DNA of 64,000 nt from Marchantia polymorpha subsp. ruderalis (lineage: Eukaryota; Streptophyta; Marchantiopsida; Marchantiales; Marchantiaceae). Each line of letters begins with the position of its first letter. Position 1 is the first letter of the stretch. The notes under the pieces were generated by a model. It ran no database searches, was not told the origin of the DNA, and saw only the letters and a program-made list of their open reading frames with translations. Positions 25,601 to 45,865 of this stretch are shown here, piece by piece. The position numbers were made by a program, and so were the translations under genes. Location of the stretch: positions 27,938,501 through 28,002,500 of the forward strand of contig AP031356.1 of NCBI GenBank assembly GCA_037833965.1, in the 5' to 3' direction.

Positions 25601-27465
25601 CGATGCCTGTTTTGCTGGGCTAGGAGTGCCGTGCTAGGTGCTATGCTGCGCTGTGCGCAGGTAGTGAGGGGAGCGAGGGAGGCGGGGGGTATGGCTTCGG
25701 AGCGTGTGCAGGGCTTTTGCTTCTTTTGATTCGTGTGGGGCTTGTTGTGTCGCTGTGCTGCTGTGCTGCTGCGTCTGTGCTGTGCTTGCAGGCAGGCAGG
25801 CAGAGATAGAGAGAGAGAGAGCGAGTGCGAGCGAGTGAGCGGTCTTTCCTTCCCCGGGGATCTAAGCTTTGTTGCGTTGTGCCTTCTGCCTTTCTTTTCT
25901 CTCCTCCTCCTCCTCTCCCCATCTCTCTCTGTCTCTCCCTCTGTCACTCTCGCCTTCTTTCTCCGTGTGTCTCTCCATTGGCCTGGCTTGGCGTTTTCTC
26001 TCTATTCTCGCTCGGACTTCATCAGCTTTCCCATCATCATGTGCATTTGGTTCCACTCCTCCTTGCTTCCCACCTCGTGCTTCGTCTTCGTAGGTCCGAG
26101 CAGTAGTACACGCCTGGGGCTCGCTTCGCCTCGCCTCGCCCCGGTCGGTGTGGTGTTGGTGGTGTTGAATAGGGAGTAGGCGAGCGGAGGAGGCAAGGAG
26201 AGCAGGGAAAGGCTAGGGAGGGAAAGGAAGGGCAAAGAGAGGACGGGGGCAGCGAGGGAGGCAGCGAGGCAGAAGACAAGGTCGGGAGGGGGAGTCAAGC
26301 GAGGGAGGGTGGACGACGAAGATCTCTCCTCTGTTGTGAGCCCATGAGAGAGAGACAGACGGGCTATGGCTGCTGCTTCTTCCTTTACTTTTACTCCCTC
26401 GTTCGCTATTTCTGAGTTTTCTGCTTCTTCCGGTCGCATCCCGGCTGCTGCCTTCTCGCATCCTTCCTCATTCCATCGCCCCGACCAATTTTTCGGCATA
26501 CCATTCCTTTGAACAACATCCGGGTTCAGGTTTGTTCCTCCAACAACTGCGCCTTACTCTCTCCTCCAGATTGTCTCTACTCTGCCGCCTTTCACTGTTT
26601 GCATCGTCTTATACTTGATGCTCGTGTCCGATGGGTTGCTCGAGTGCCAATTGGTCCTCCATCCTATCAATCGTGTCTCTGTGATCACAAACCTAGCCTC
26701 CACCCTGATGTAAGCCTCCTGATCTAGAGATCGATTGTCTGTATTATGCAATTATGGGGTTTTGCCAGCAGAGTGCGATGATTTGGTTTCAGAGACGGCC
26801 TACCCCTTGCGGTGGGGGTCATTCTTTTCCTCTTCGTCCTTCTGCGTCTACTCCCTTTTCGTAGATTTGTGTTTTTGAATCGGCTGGGTATGTTGAGCTC
26901 CGGGTACTCATCCAATCTTCTATGCTCTGTTGCTATTTATGCCCATGGCTGCCAAATTTTGCATGCTTGGAGTGACGCCGTCACCTGGGTCGTTGTTTCC
27001 GAATTGGTTCTGAATAGCAGATCGAAGTCGGGAGCTCTCGGTTTCTCGCTACAGCATGGTGTATTGCACTTGTGCCTGTCAATAGTTTTTGTGTCCTTGC
27101 ACTGACTTGTGTCATTCGTCTTTCCAGGAGATGCATGCGATGAGGCCAAAAGGCGAACCTAGGAGACTGCCACAAGTATGCTAGCGGATTTCAGGATCGA
27201 TGTTGAATCCACGTTGTTGGCAGGAGAAGTTTTGCTCTTGGTTTTAAATTGGTCCATTGGTTCAGTATGTCATGCTCAGAGGCTGGGGGAATCGACAATC
27301 GGAAGGGGATCAGCTGCGCGATGTAGGTTGTAGAATGGCAGCGAGTTTCAAAGTTTCAGCACAAAGACTTATAGAAGGCGTGCAGGGAAGGGCTGTTACC
27401 GACGTTGGAGTTGGCACGTAGGGTTTCGAACACCGAAGTGAGTCGTCAGGAACTGGAGCAAGGCC
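25601..27465 (+). promoter_or_regulatory. Probable promoter and long 5' leader of the PI4K beta gene
   Basis: The segment contains a GA-repeat tract at about 25,806-25,840 and a long pyrimidine-rich (CT) tract at about 25,880-25,975. A purine-rich G/A stretch follows at about 26,170-26,310. CT-rich leaders are common near plant transcription starts. A possible leader intron could run from a CAG/GTTTGT donor near 26,530 to a TTTCCAG acceptor at 27,127. That intron is an inference and needs transcript data. Confidence 0.45.
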
Positions 27466-34136
<6,671 letters not shown>

Positions 34137-37100
34137 ATCCGCGTGAAAGTCATGACTTCTCTTCCCACTTCAGAATTGGTCAGGTGCTGTGACACATCTT
34201 CACAGCCTGTGTAAGGTAATGCTTTTATACGTAGGTCAAATCTTGTACTCTATTATGCTCGGTCAAGCCAACATTTGACAGGGCCTTGCATGATGTTATT
34301 GCGTAGTAGATAACTCAGGGAAACTGATATTCTCGTGGAATTCCACGCTCTTGATTCACATGCCAATCAGAAAAGTAGGATTTTTAGGGTTTAGGAATTG
34401 TAAACTTCAAAGAATAAAGCTATGTTCTTGTTCTCTGATTTGCAGAATTGAGGTTCCTTGGATCTTGGATGTCCTGTCCAGAGGAACTTGTTGGTCACAC
34501 ACGGACCAGAAAGTGACCTCTACATGTGGCTAAATACTTTATTTGTTTTGAGGATATCCAGTTGGGATCATGCATGTTCTCAGTACTTAGCTTGATTATT
34601 GGAGATGTGGAAGTTCATGGACAGGCTGAGGAGAAACTCCATACGCTGGTCTGTGACGCTATGTATGTTTTGGTTTGGCGTTTGATTTGAACTCCGGCCA
34701 CGACGATTCCTGTGATGACGCACCAACAGTGCCATGTTTGTATAGTTCACCCTTACCTCCTGGCCTTTGCAGCTAGTGAGGTGGGGTCAGATTGGTTGTA
34801 ATTGCTTTACAACCATTGTAATTATAATGCGGACACACTTGGATTGCAAATAACTGTGTAGCTTGTATAACGTTCGGCAAGGTGGTTGTTGTACACCAAT
34901 TTTGCAGCAAAATTGTCACGGATCTTAATCTCATGTAAGAGTAGTTTGCAGTGCTTGCTAGTTGACATGGTTTATGTTTGATTCTGTAACATATCAAGAG
35001 TCTTGTTCCGTTCATTTGTAGTGTCTAAACCCCACATGGCATATGTTTGACTTTTTGAAGCTGATAGGATAATAGAATATTGGATTGTTCAAATGAAAAC
35101 GTGGTACTTTGTATTCGGTTGAAAATGTGCGAAATATTAGCAGCACACGAGGATCTGACAACTGTAGTACATAATACATAATTTAGATTACAAGACTCGT
35201 CAAAACAATGTAAGTTGATCAATTAATCAGTAGCTGTCATATTGGTACAGCAAATCCTTAAGTAGGGAAGGTCTGCCCCCTCGATGAGTAACTTTTGAAT
35301 GCGAGCTTATGGTCAATATCAGCCACTGATCGTGAGTATCGTTCGCCAACTTGTGAATTTTAGTGTCTTCTGTGGACACATGTCTTGACCTGCAGCCTTT
35401 CTTGTTAAGCTTGAGGTCGGTGTCTTACTTGTCTTAAGGTTCTCCCTATGGCGAAAGGAACAACAGTGCAAACCCATTATATTGATTGACAGAACAAGAG
35501 AGAAAATGAAGACTATAGAAACTCCTAAGAAGGTAACATGCACAATTAAACATTTGTACTATACCTTCATGTTTTTAATTTCTGAAACCCAGTGAAACTT
35601 CGAATTGCATCTACGATTTTGTATATCCAGCTTCCGAAACTAAAGCATAAATCAAAGGTCAAATGGGATATCTACCTAAGTAGCTTGTTGTCAAATGATA
35701 CTAATGATACCTATGTTAATTGCTACTAATATCAATATCTTTTACACATCCAAACTATCGTCCTACATCAACCAATTTGCGCTTCATCTCCACTGTACTC
35801 TTCGTTTTGACAAGTAATAACCTTAGTTTTTGATTCAAACTTCTCCAACTTTTACGTAGAATATATGTTAGTTATAATTGCAACTTGTACCAATGTAGCT
35901 CTTGAAACGCAAATATAGTGTACTAGGCTACATGTATATACTTACATACATGGTTACTAATAAAAATTTAAATTTTGTCACCATTGATGGAGCTACATTG
36001 AGGTTTAGACGTATATTCATGTACTTTACATCGTGTATCATGAAAAGTACAACATTCTAGCTATCTAGCATACTCCAACACATATTAATCATAATAACAA
36101 TTGTGTGTGCATGCTATTTTATCTAATACCGCTTAGATAAATTGATTCCGAAACTGGAAAAATAATAATCAAGCCATGGAGCTTGCAGTAACAACGATCT
36201 TTGAGCTACATACTCATCATTGAAAACAAGAATTGAGAGTTGGAAGCAATCCAACATATGAGAGTTAGTATGAACTGCCATAAGCATTAGAGATCAATAA
36301 CATTATAAATGATTATCAAAACTATAGGTAGATAAATTTTAATGAATTCTAGTTGTCATACATCTTGTGTAAAAAGTGGAAATCTTTATGACATTGATGA
36401 TTGTGTGACAAAATTCATAATCATGTCAATTAACATCTATCATTGTGAAGAAATATTTGAAGTTTTAGTTGAATGTGTTGGTATAAGCTCATATGGAATA
36501 ATTTTGTATGAGAATTAAATCTACAAGCTAAAGTTTGAAATTTCATGGTCATTTTTCTACCAAATGTGCAGCATTTGGCTTTTAAAAAGGAAAAATCTTT
36601 CATACAAACACCGCAAAAAACTACATCCAAGATTAATCAAAACAAGATGACGATCATGAAATTCAAAAAGTAGTATATGAAATATTCAAATACAATGGAC
36701 GTGATGATTATCTTTTGGATAATAATCAAAGTCAAGCAAGAAGCTATGGATTGCTAAGAATGTTGAAGTCAACTATTCATCTACAATGACAAAAAATGAA
36801 AAGATATAAGTTGAGTTTGTACTTGTCATTGATAAAGTTGTTCCAAAGTTTTGTGAACAGAGTGTTATGGACAAACCTCATAATAAAACCTCTAGTGCTA
36901 GAATTCACTGAGTTATTTAAATATGTACATAATGGTGTGTGGAACTTCTCTTTGTTAGCCTCTATATATTTTATATATAATTAGTAAAGTTTTATCTGAA
37001 TTTATTTTCTCAAATAAATGTTTGAGGTCTTTATAATTGTCAACAGTTGAAAAATTCAAGTTGATATTTAGGTTGTATACAAGGTGAAATGTCCATATAC

Positions 37101-38714
37101 AAATAGTAAGAAAATATATAATTCTAATAATAATAATAGATAGATAAATAATCTAATAACATACATCTTTTGAATAAAGGCACAAACAGATGATTGATTA
37201 TAATCTAAAAATTAAATTGTAATTGATTTTTTTAAATAAATCTTCATTCTAAACTCACAACTCGAAATTTAGGCAAATCTTCTATGCAAAACATATAGAA
37301 TAGAAGTAGTATTCAAGAGCTCTCCTATGTCCTGTATCTGCTTCAAACCACCCCAACTATTCAGCCTGATTCTGAATTTATTCAGTTCATGTTTTTCTGT
37401 AAATTTGAGAGTGTTGATGCGTACTCCACTTGTGTAGAACTATTCAGGTCATTTGGCCAATGTGAATTTTATGCATAATCAATTACTCATCTTTTAACCA
37501 TACTACTGTGAAGATTCAAATCTTAAAACGCTTGTGAAATGAGAAAAATATTTTATTCATGTGATTATTCCCGATGTATTGAGAATGTAGCTTTTGTATC
37601 CACTGCATATACAAATTTATACTCTCGAATACAACTAGATTTGCAATTTCAGTTTATATCTCTCTGAATAACAAAATACTTTTGCCATCGATATTCATTT
37701 CACCTAAACGTCAGTTTCTTACGATGACCTTGTACATTCTGCCGAACAAGTTGTACCTGTTCGCAGGGCAGTAATCTCCTGACGTGAGGAGCGTCGGGAA
37801 CTCCCGACGGGAATCGAATGTCAACTGAGCGCTTGGATATCGGGCCATGAGCGAGGCCATTGGTAGGAACGCGTCCGGGGATAACGAGGTTTATTTGATG
37901 TACTGTACAACAAAGCTACCAGACGTTTTACTGCCCAGTCTCAGAACAACATTTGCCCGGAGATCTTCCTCTTCGCATGTCAACCTCAAAAATATTCAAG
38001 GTCGCGGCAAACGGGAGGACTCTGTCCAATGCCTATCACTGCAGTGTTTTTGACGGAAGGATGGCAAACCTGTCCCGGGGTAGCCAACGTCTCGGTCATC
38101 ATGAGACAGACACGACTTGTCATCCATGAGCACGCTTTTTCGTGCCTCATCCTCCATCGGACTGGTCTATCCTTTGCCTTCTTGTGTCGCCGAATCTCCT
38201 CCTGTTCCGCTTCTCTTTGGGTCTCGCGGACTCCCACGGAAGGCCTCTTCGTAAGTCCGTCCCGCCCACGCTCGATTCCGCCCTCCCTTGCGTCCGATAG
38301 ATCTCGTCTGTCTGGCACATTCCGATTGAGCCACAGACCTGCGCTTCCGGATTTAACTCTTTCCGTCTTTTGAGCTTTGCACGTGTCTTATTCACACTGA
38401 ATGCAGGATTGCTGAATTCTAGCTGGTGGCGTCGCTGTTGACATCCCAACTTCACTGGCATCCATCGTTCCGACAACGTACACGGGCAGAGAGGAGAATG
38501 TAGATAGTTCAGGAGGCAGAGAGAGGGAGTGAAGGAGAAAGAGGCCTGGTTCAGAAAGGAGCAGGGTTGAATTCTCGTGTTGGAGTTCGGAGAAGATTAA
38601 GCTGTCTCTGGCTCGTCACGACCCTGTCATTGGTGTTGAAATTCTGGACCAAGGGGTCGCTCGGGTTGTAAATATAAGCATACTCGTTGATAATTATTTT
38701 TCCAGAGCTTTGCA
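34137..38714. other. Spacer between PI4K beta and the GDT1 gene, largely AT-rich
   Basis: The first few hundred bases should be PI4K beta 3' untranslated region. From about 35,500 to 37,700 the sequence is very AT-rich with no credible frame and no recognised repeat family. From about 37,730 composition becomes mixed to GC-rich, forming the promoter and leader side of the GDT1 gene. That part has an 18-nt hairpin at 37792-37809 (8-bp stem) and a G-box core CACGTG at 38380-38385, about 330 bp before the start codon. A G-box is a plausible light-response element but is unproven here. Confidence 0.5.
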
Positions 38715-41700
38715 ATGCAGTCGGTTTGTGCGGCTTCTGTGGGCGTCAGGCCGTTTATTCAGGCATCATATTGCAGCAGGACCACTGCTCCTAGCTGCGG
38801 CTCCCTACGAAATGGGTCGTCTGTTGCGGATAATTTAGGATTGAGGCGAAGGAGGTTGAGATTTTTGAAAAGAGCTGCAAGTTTCTCCACAGGTAACTTC
38901 ACATAAGAACATCATGTACAGGTTGATGAATTCGCGAGTAATCACCTCAATCAGCAGTTGATCGAATCAAATGAGAAATAGTTTGGTTCAGCTTCTCGTT
39001 GAAAAGTGTCTGTGTGATGGTCCTTGGAAACATTGCCATTCTTAGACGATAGTGTACAGTGCATGAGGATATAATGCAATGTTCTGAGCGAATGTGGGCG
39101 ATTGCTAGCAATGTTCCGGGTTGTATGATCAGTCATCAAGCTAATGCTGCATTGGTTCTTTATTTTGGTTCATTCAATCACTTTTGGTTTTTAAGGCTGT
39201 CGGAACTAAGATACGACTGGCGGAACTCGTTATTGTGAGCCAATAGAAAGTTATTGAAAAGTCCTTATCAGTGCGTTGCACGCATGCACAATAATGTGTG
39301 TGAGTTCTGTCTCTCTATAAATGTGCAAACAAATTTTTTGTCCGGAATTCGCTCTCTGTACGTCAAAGGAACAAGGACAAGTGAATCTGTACACTGAAAG
39401 CGTCTCAGCACTGATTCGAACAACTGCCGCATCTTAACGTGAACTGGACTTAATTGATGACTGCTGTACACTTTTGGAGAATAACCACATTGTTCATTTG
39501 CACGCTCGCCTTGTAACTTCTGATGTGATGGTTGCAGACTTGATAAATAGAAGTGGAAATCGCCTACACATTGAGAGATTGAGTGTAGAAGCATCGAGCT
39601 CAGGTGTAGGAGCCGGAAGTTTTAGCAGCGATGACAACGAGATAACTCCCGCGGTCGAGCACGCAGGGCTTGTAAATAGCGGTACCGAAACTGAACCGTA
39701 AGTACTGTTTCTAGCTGAACTGATCGTTTCAACATACATATTTCTGAAGGCGATATGCATTTCTGACCACTTTGTTTGATAGACACAAAAAGCCGTAGGA
39801 TGCAGTATTCGTTGTGTGCAAATTTGATCGGCTCATCTCTTTCTTAACTAAAAATTGACTTTATTGTATTCAGTCCTTGGTGATGCCTCTTAGTTGATAA
39901 CAAGAGGCGAAACATGTGCACAGGACTCCAGGGCCCAGTAAATATAAAGGAAGTCTACAAGCTGTGGGTGTTGTTTCAGCTGTCTTGAGCATTGCTGCAG
40001 CCGCTGCATTAGCAGTAACCCTTAAAAGTGGAGGAACTGACGCCCTTCTTTCCACCGTATCGAGATCTGGGTTCCCTGCAGCATTTAGTTTGATCTTCGT
40101 TTCTGAGATCGGTGATAAGGTCAGCAAATCTACACATGAATTTTGATTCCCATTCTTAGCGCCGTTGCTTCAATTCTTCCTTCCTTTGCTCGACCTCTGT
40201 TTCTTGCACCGCGCGTTGCATGCACTCTCTGCCAACCGATTAGAAGTTTACCTCAACTATGAATGGTAGGTTTACAGTTCATCTGGTTGTTATCAACTGA
40301 CATCTATCTCCTTCTGGTTTTGCAGACTTTCTTCATTGCAGCTCTATTGGCAATGCGACACAACAAATGGCTGGTAGTAGTCTTACATTACACCATCAAT
40401 TGGATGTAGTCCTGGAATAGAACTTGAGTCTTGTGCACAATAATACATCAACAAGCGTTTATACAACTTGCTGGAATGCTTAGACAGGATCTGGTTACTC
40501 AGCTTGGGTCGGCCTCAGAAATATTTCAAGCAGTTTTATCTCTGCAGTTTCACTTGTCAGTTTGCTGTTATCATTGCGGAAAAAATTTGTTTGGTAAAGC
40601 ACCAGTTCTAGGTCCATCTCGCATCGAATCATTGATGTGTTTCCATCAAGTAAAAAAATTTCAAAACCTAAGCCTGGCATCTTCTGTCGTGGAAACTTGC
40701 TTGAAGTTTGCAGGTACTGTTGGGGGCATCAGGAGCATTATCTGTGATGACCGTGATATCAGTGGTCATTGGTAGACTATTCCGGAAAGTTCCAGCATCG
40801 CTACAAACAAGTAAGTCACTTTTCCCGAGTTGTAATCTTTTGAGCATTTGTCCCTGTCAACGTTCGAATCTCCCACCGCCTTATAATCTACCTTCAATGT
40901 TCACGAAAGGGCCACGAATAACTATGACCGTTGCTTCACCAGGCCGGGTAATAATGAGTGTGAAATAGGAATAGGTTACGAGAAAGTGCAATTTTAGTTT
41001 GTTCGAGGAATGAATAAAGCGAGGCCTTGATTTGGACGTCGTTCTTTTTCTTTATTTGTGTACACAGCACTTCCGGTTGGAGAATACGCTGCAGTAGCCC
41101 TTCTTCTCTGGTTTGGATTGCGCTCAATTAAAACTGCTTGGGATATCCCCTCGGCTGGTTCCAAGAATGAAGAACCCCAAGAGATGGGAGAACTGGCTGA
41201 GGCAGAAGAATTCTTGAAGCAAGTTGAGGTGAGTGTCTTGGGCTACATGTCCAGTTCCACAATGCTGGAAAACTTGGCTTTTTCTTTCTACCGGTCTTCA
41301 TGCATTGTGTGTTAACTCTTCAGTTTAATCTAAACACTCTTCAACTGTGCAGGATAAGAAAATTAGCACCCCCCTGGAAGTTTTGGGAGAGGCATTTAGT
41401 CTTATCTTCGTCGCGGTGAGTTGCGATTCTCTTGCAAGTGTGCCTGTTGTGACAGTGTGGCTTTAAACTCATCTCTTTCTCCTTAAGTCCGAGCACGAAT
41501 GCATTTCTTCATTGCGTTGGCTCGAATTTACTTTGCGATCAAATTGTTGCAGGAATGGGGAGATCGATCTATGTTAGCGACTATTGCCTTAGGAGCTGCT
41601 CAGGTGAGACTCCGGTTGCAATCACAGTCTTCCACATGAATTCCAATTCGAAAATCATCTGATATGAATCGAATACATCTGATAATTGGCTTCGCACTAG

Positions 41701-42280
41701 CCCCTTAGGAGATTTTGTCAGTTGTGCAACAATGGAAAGTGCTCAGTGAATGTGCGTTCTTACTCTTCTGATTGCCTTGCAATAGTCTCCTTGGGGTGTT
41801 GCATCCGGAGCTATTGGTGGACATGTATTGGCGACTCTTCTAGCAGTCGTTGGAGGAGCCCTGCTTGCCCGATATCTTTCTGAGAAAATGGTAAGATTTA
41901 GTCACTTTGCTCAAGGGACGAGTGAACTTACACTTTGTAATGTAAACTTACAATATGGACTTATACTTGTACGATGATCAGTCATCAGTTTATTTCCAAA
42001 TTATGTAAGTATAGATGCTAAGATTTAGCCAAGTTCTGCACGAAATTTGCTACTATAACTACGATCAAATTGCGTTTGATTTCAGCTCACTTCTTAACTG
42101 GATGAAAATTGTTGTCCTACCCGCGTTTCCTGATCAGATCACGCTGGTTGATTGCCATGTAATTGCTTCTGTCACAGATGTCGCGGTAATTGACACTTCT
42201 TGTGTTTGGCGCAGATTGGTTACTTTGGAGGGTTCCTATTTCTAGGGTTTGCTGCAGCAACATTGGCTGGAGTGTTCTAG
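38715..42280 (+). CDS. GDT1-family (UPF0016) chloroplast Mn2+/Ca2+ transporter, PAM71/CCHA1-like
   Basis: Ten exons: 38715-38892, 39538-39697, 39924-40119, 40326-40373, 40714-40810, 41068-41228, 41353-41415, 41553-41603, 41786-41890, 42215-42280. They encode 374 residues in continuous phase. The first ~60-90 residues are rich in Ser, Arg and Ala and poor in acidic residues, as expected of a plastid transit peptide. The two GDT1 signature repeats are present: SEIGDKTF at 173-180 and AEWGDRSM at 301-308, each in a hydrophobic helix. Further membrane segments end in YFGGFLFLGFAAATLAGVF. An acidic loop (EEPQEMGELAEAEEF) separates the two halves. PAM71 and CMT1-type relatives move manganese or calcium across thylakoid or envelope membranes and supply photosystem II. 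Which membrane this copy serves cannot be told from the sequence. No anomaly was seen. Confidence 0.95.
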
Positions 42281-45200
42281 CTGTATTGAAACCAAATGAA
42301 TATATCACCTGTTTAATATGGAGGTGCCGAGTCTCTATGCATGTCCACGAGCATTGCGCTCCAACGCATATTCCTGAAGGAGAAATGATGTACCCATTTA
42401 GATTGTATTGCCAGCAGCAGATTGAAGAAGAATGTAATTTTTGGTTAGCAATCCTACGTTCTTCATGTACTTTGCCTGGATGTATCACCACCTCGAAAAA
42501 ATATCCCAAATTGTTTTATTTTGCTCGGTGTCTTGTGGGTTGTCTATCAGTTTCTCGCAAGAACCAACTCATATGGCAACCATCCTTTCTAACATCATTC
42601 TTTTAGATTTATTTTGTTTCTTATGGAAATACAGCCACACTGTAAAGGATATATTCGACTACGACTTACAAACCGTTGAGATGATTTTGCTTTCGTTCTG
42701 CGCCACTGGCAGTTCCTGCATGCCATGTTGCATTTTAGGAAAGTAGTATGAGTTCACACTTCAGTGCGAACCGAAAACCTCACTGAAATCTTGTCTTTTG
42801 TTTACATGGATCTCTTATCTCTTCTTGTTCTACGAGTTCTTCTTCTTCCTCTGTCTAGCTTTCGGCCTACTGCCGTGTACAATGTTGATGATTACATGCT
42901 TGAAAGTTGTACTATACAGTTGTGCTTGAGATGAATACAGTAAGTAATTATGTGTTCCCCGAGTTTAACGTGTACCTCGTGATGGATATTGACACCGGTA
43001 GACTGATGGGTCCCAATTAACAAACTAGATTGATTGTTACTGGACTGAATATGAAATCAATAGGCAGGGACAAATAGCCCTCACCCATATGAGTTGAATT
43101 TTTGAAGTTTTCGAGAGTGTGACCCATAAGAAGTAAAGTGTGTACACGATGCAATAAAGTCCTTGAAACTGAAGACTCCATCTTCTATGTCGCCATTTTT
43201 ACCACCGCAGAGAATCCTCACCTTTAATGAATTCTTCGCAATTCGCAACGTTTGACAAAAGATGTGTAACGAGCACTTGCTGGGAGAAGCAGATCTGCCC
43301 CACAAGGGAACAACATTGCATCATGTCCAGGTGTACAGTAACAGAATAACAACTATTTGTACAGGAACTGCCTGTATCGAAGAGTGCTACTTGGCGTCCC
43401 ACGTCAGCAGTGCCAGTAGTGGTCAACGCTGCATTTCGTCCGTGGGACAAGAAGGAAACTACAAAAAGGACAAAAAATATATCTATGGGGGATTATAATT
43501 GCTCGATAAAATGCTTACGACTACACACCCCCATACTTGCGCTTTCTATCTGTGTGAGATGCGCTGAAAACGTTGGCACACGTGCTTGGTATATATGCAA
43601 ACCTTAAAGATGGATTCTACGTCATCTGAAACAAAACGAGGCATAATGTGCTAATATTCAGCGATATCTACTGTACGAGATAAATAACAACCTATATCTA
43701 CTTACCAGATCTAGAAAGAACAATATCATAAAGTCCAAGAGAAGTAACAAATTTTATGAATAGAGTAATACACAAATTCTGGCTACTAACTACCTCGTAA
43801 TAATCACTCCGCGTGACAATCCATGAGTTCGTCGTAGCTCAGTTGGGATGCCACTGTATCTGAGTATCAGCTTTACTCTCGGAGATCTGGACGATTTCGG
43901 CTCGCAAGATCCTAACATTCCAAAGTTTTAAATTGTAAAATAAAGAATATAACTCTGTTTGCCTCTTATGTATCAATCTATGACCTCTCTTTTTTGAGAA
44001 AAAACTTCTACTCTTTTCTCGGGCGGTTCACTTGAGAATGAGATTTCTTCTTTTGTCTGGTACAGGAATCTCGAGCAGATTTCAGCCCGTTTGAGCTTTA
44101 CACATTGCATGCAACAAGAAGAACCTCATAAAAGATACGATCTATTAAGCCAACCTTGTATTTGCTCATAATGAATATAAGAACGTTCAATGTCGAGAGG
44201 AGGTAAGATTTAGGCAAATTAAGCGGGAAGACAAGTTTGGTTAATGCACGCACAAATAAACAACAAACAATATTGTGGTGAAATGGACGCGGAGATGAAC
44301 GATGAAGTGTTAAGTGCAAACTTGTTCGGCAGCAAAATCCACATCACACTGCTTGCAACGACAAGGGTATGATTCACAGATGGAGCAAACATGGATGACG
44401 GAGTTCTCTCAAGAGTTCAATGTTCCGAAAGCCTTCCGAAGTCTTAATCCAACTGTAGACAAACAGCAAGTTTCATGAGGGGAGAAGCTTCCGTAAGCGA
44501 AAGCTGTAATTTATTGCCGTCCACTTGTACAGCGGAGAACGATGTGACTGAAGGCCGGTCGTGGAGGCCGAAGTTCTGATGGCTCGAAAGCTCTCACTCG
44601 CCCACCGGCTCCAGCGTTCCAGCCACACGTTTCGACAAGCTCGCTGGACCGGCGGAGCATATTGGGGGAATATTTGGAATGTATGGAATATTTGGGGTCG
44701 TCCTCGGCGACCGGGGAGGCGAAAAGATGAATTTGCCGTGGAGAATTGACATCCTGGACCGTGGCCTGCAGCCGCAGCGCTCAGAAGCGAGCGCGCCGGT
44801 GGACCCAATCGTTCTCGAGATTGACCGCTGCCTCTATCTTCTCGGACGTCAAGATACGACCCAGCAGACGTTGGGACGAAGAAGAAGTGTGTGGGCCCGC
44901 GGCCTCCGGGATTTTAGCTGCGCCCTCGCGGGAGCCCGCGCTCCCCGCGAGGAAGTGCGAGGCGCGGATCGGATCCTTGCATCTCCGAACTTGTGACATG
45001 CGCGATCCCAAGCGCAGCTTTACAGCGCGGGTGCCGAGAGGCGCTGGTGGACCATAATGTGGCTGCTCATATAGTTCTCATCAACGCGCGGCGCCATCAC
45101 TCCGAAGCAGTTGGCTAGAAGTTGGTCAGAGCTGGATATAGAATAATAGTCGCCTCCGGCACCTTTCGTGCGCATCGGACCGGAGGGGCCCGGAGACGAG

Positions 45201-45865
45201 GCGTTCGTTCGTCAGTTGCGAGTCGCCGTCGTTGCCGGTAAGCCAAATATTTAAGCCGTGAATCCAGCGGCCCTCTTGAGCGCCCGAGAATTTCCAGCAT
45301 AATGTCTCGTACCTGCTTGCGTTCCTGCCTCGCCTCACAAGATGTAAACGTGTGCCCGGGTGTTCTGCTCTCACATTGTCGTCTCTGGACTGCGAGTGCG
45401 AGTGAGGATAAGTTGAAAAAAAAATATAGAATTCGATGTGCCATTTTTACCATTTTTTTGCCATTATTTGTAACCCATCTGGATTTTGGCACCTCTGGTT
45501 GTACAGATTTTGATCGCGAGATATTAAATTCGACTAGCCACTGCACCTGATCGGAAGTGTCCTGCTAGAGTCTGGCTGCAAAATTGACTCACGTACTTCT
45601 GAATAAGTCGGATTATTAGTACGCAGCGTTCGAGAGACTGTGAGCCTGTAAGCGGACAGGCACTTTTGAGCTGCAGTGTGGCGTGAAAAATGTGGGAGCA
45701 AATTGTGGTTGCAATCTGATCTTCTAGAGCTCAGTGTCTCATTCGCCAAGTGGTGAATTCAAAGGGTGGGATAGTTAATGAAAAGGCTCCTCTTCCTACC
45801 CGAGATGCTGTAATTCAGCACACGGCTCTGTTATCTACTCTAGCATTTAAGAGGCGTGACCGTCC
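42281..45865. other. Spacer between the GDT1 gene and the 5'-nucleotidase gene
   Basis: The first ~600 bp probably contain GDT1 3' untranslated sequence; the long open frame there (42190-42606) overlaps the last exon and is not a gene. The middle is ordinary non-coding sequence with a tRNA-like A-box segment at about 43827-43896. From about 44,470 to 45,300 the sequence is GC-rich and is probably promoter and leader of the downstream gene; the open frames in it look like random GC-rich translations. Confidence 0.5.

Noticed and set aside
25264..25947. 227-codon open frame on the minus strand
   Set aside because: The translation is Arg/Ser/Pro-rich low complexity across GA/CT repeats in a GC-rich stretch, and it overlaps other frames. 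It is a composition artefact.
26002..26499. 165-codon minus frame and overlapping frames in the PI4K beta leader
   Set aside because: These are translations of purine and pyrimidine tracts with no domain, opposite to a well-supported transcript direction.
42190..42606. 138-codon plus frame after the GDT1 gene
   Set aside because: It overlaps the last GDT1 exon in another frame and then continues into 3' untranslated sequence. No homology was recognised.
44561..45057. Overlapping GC-rich frames upstream of the 5'-nucleotidase
   Set aside because: They lie in the promoter/leader region in several frames and both strands without conserved motifs.
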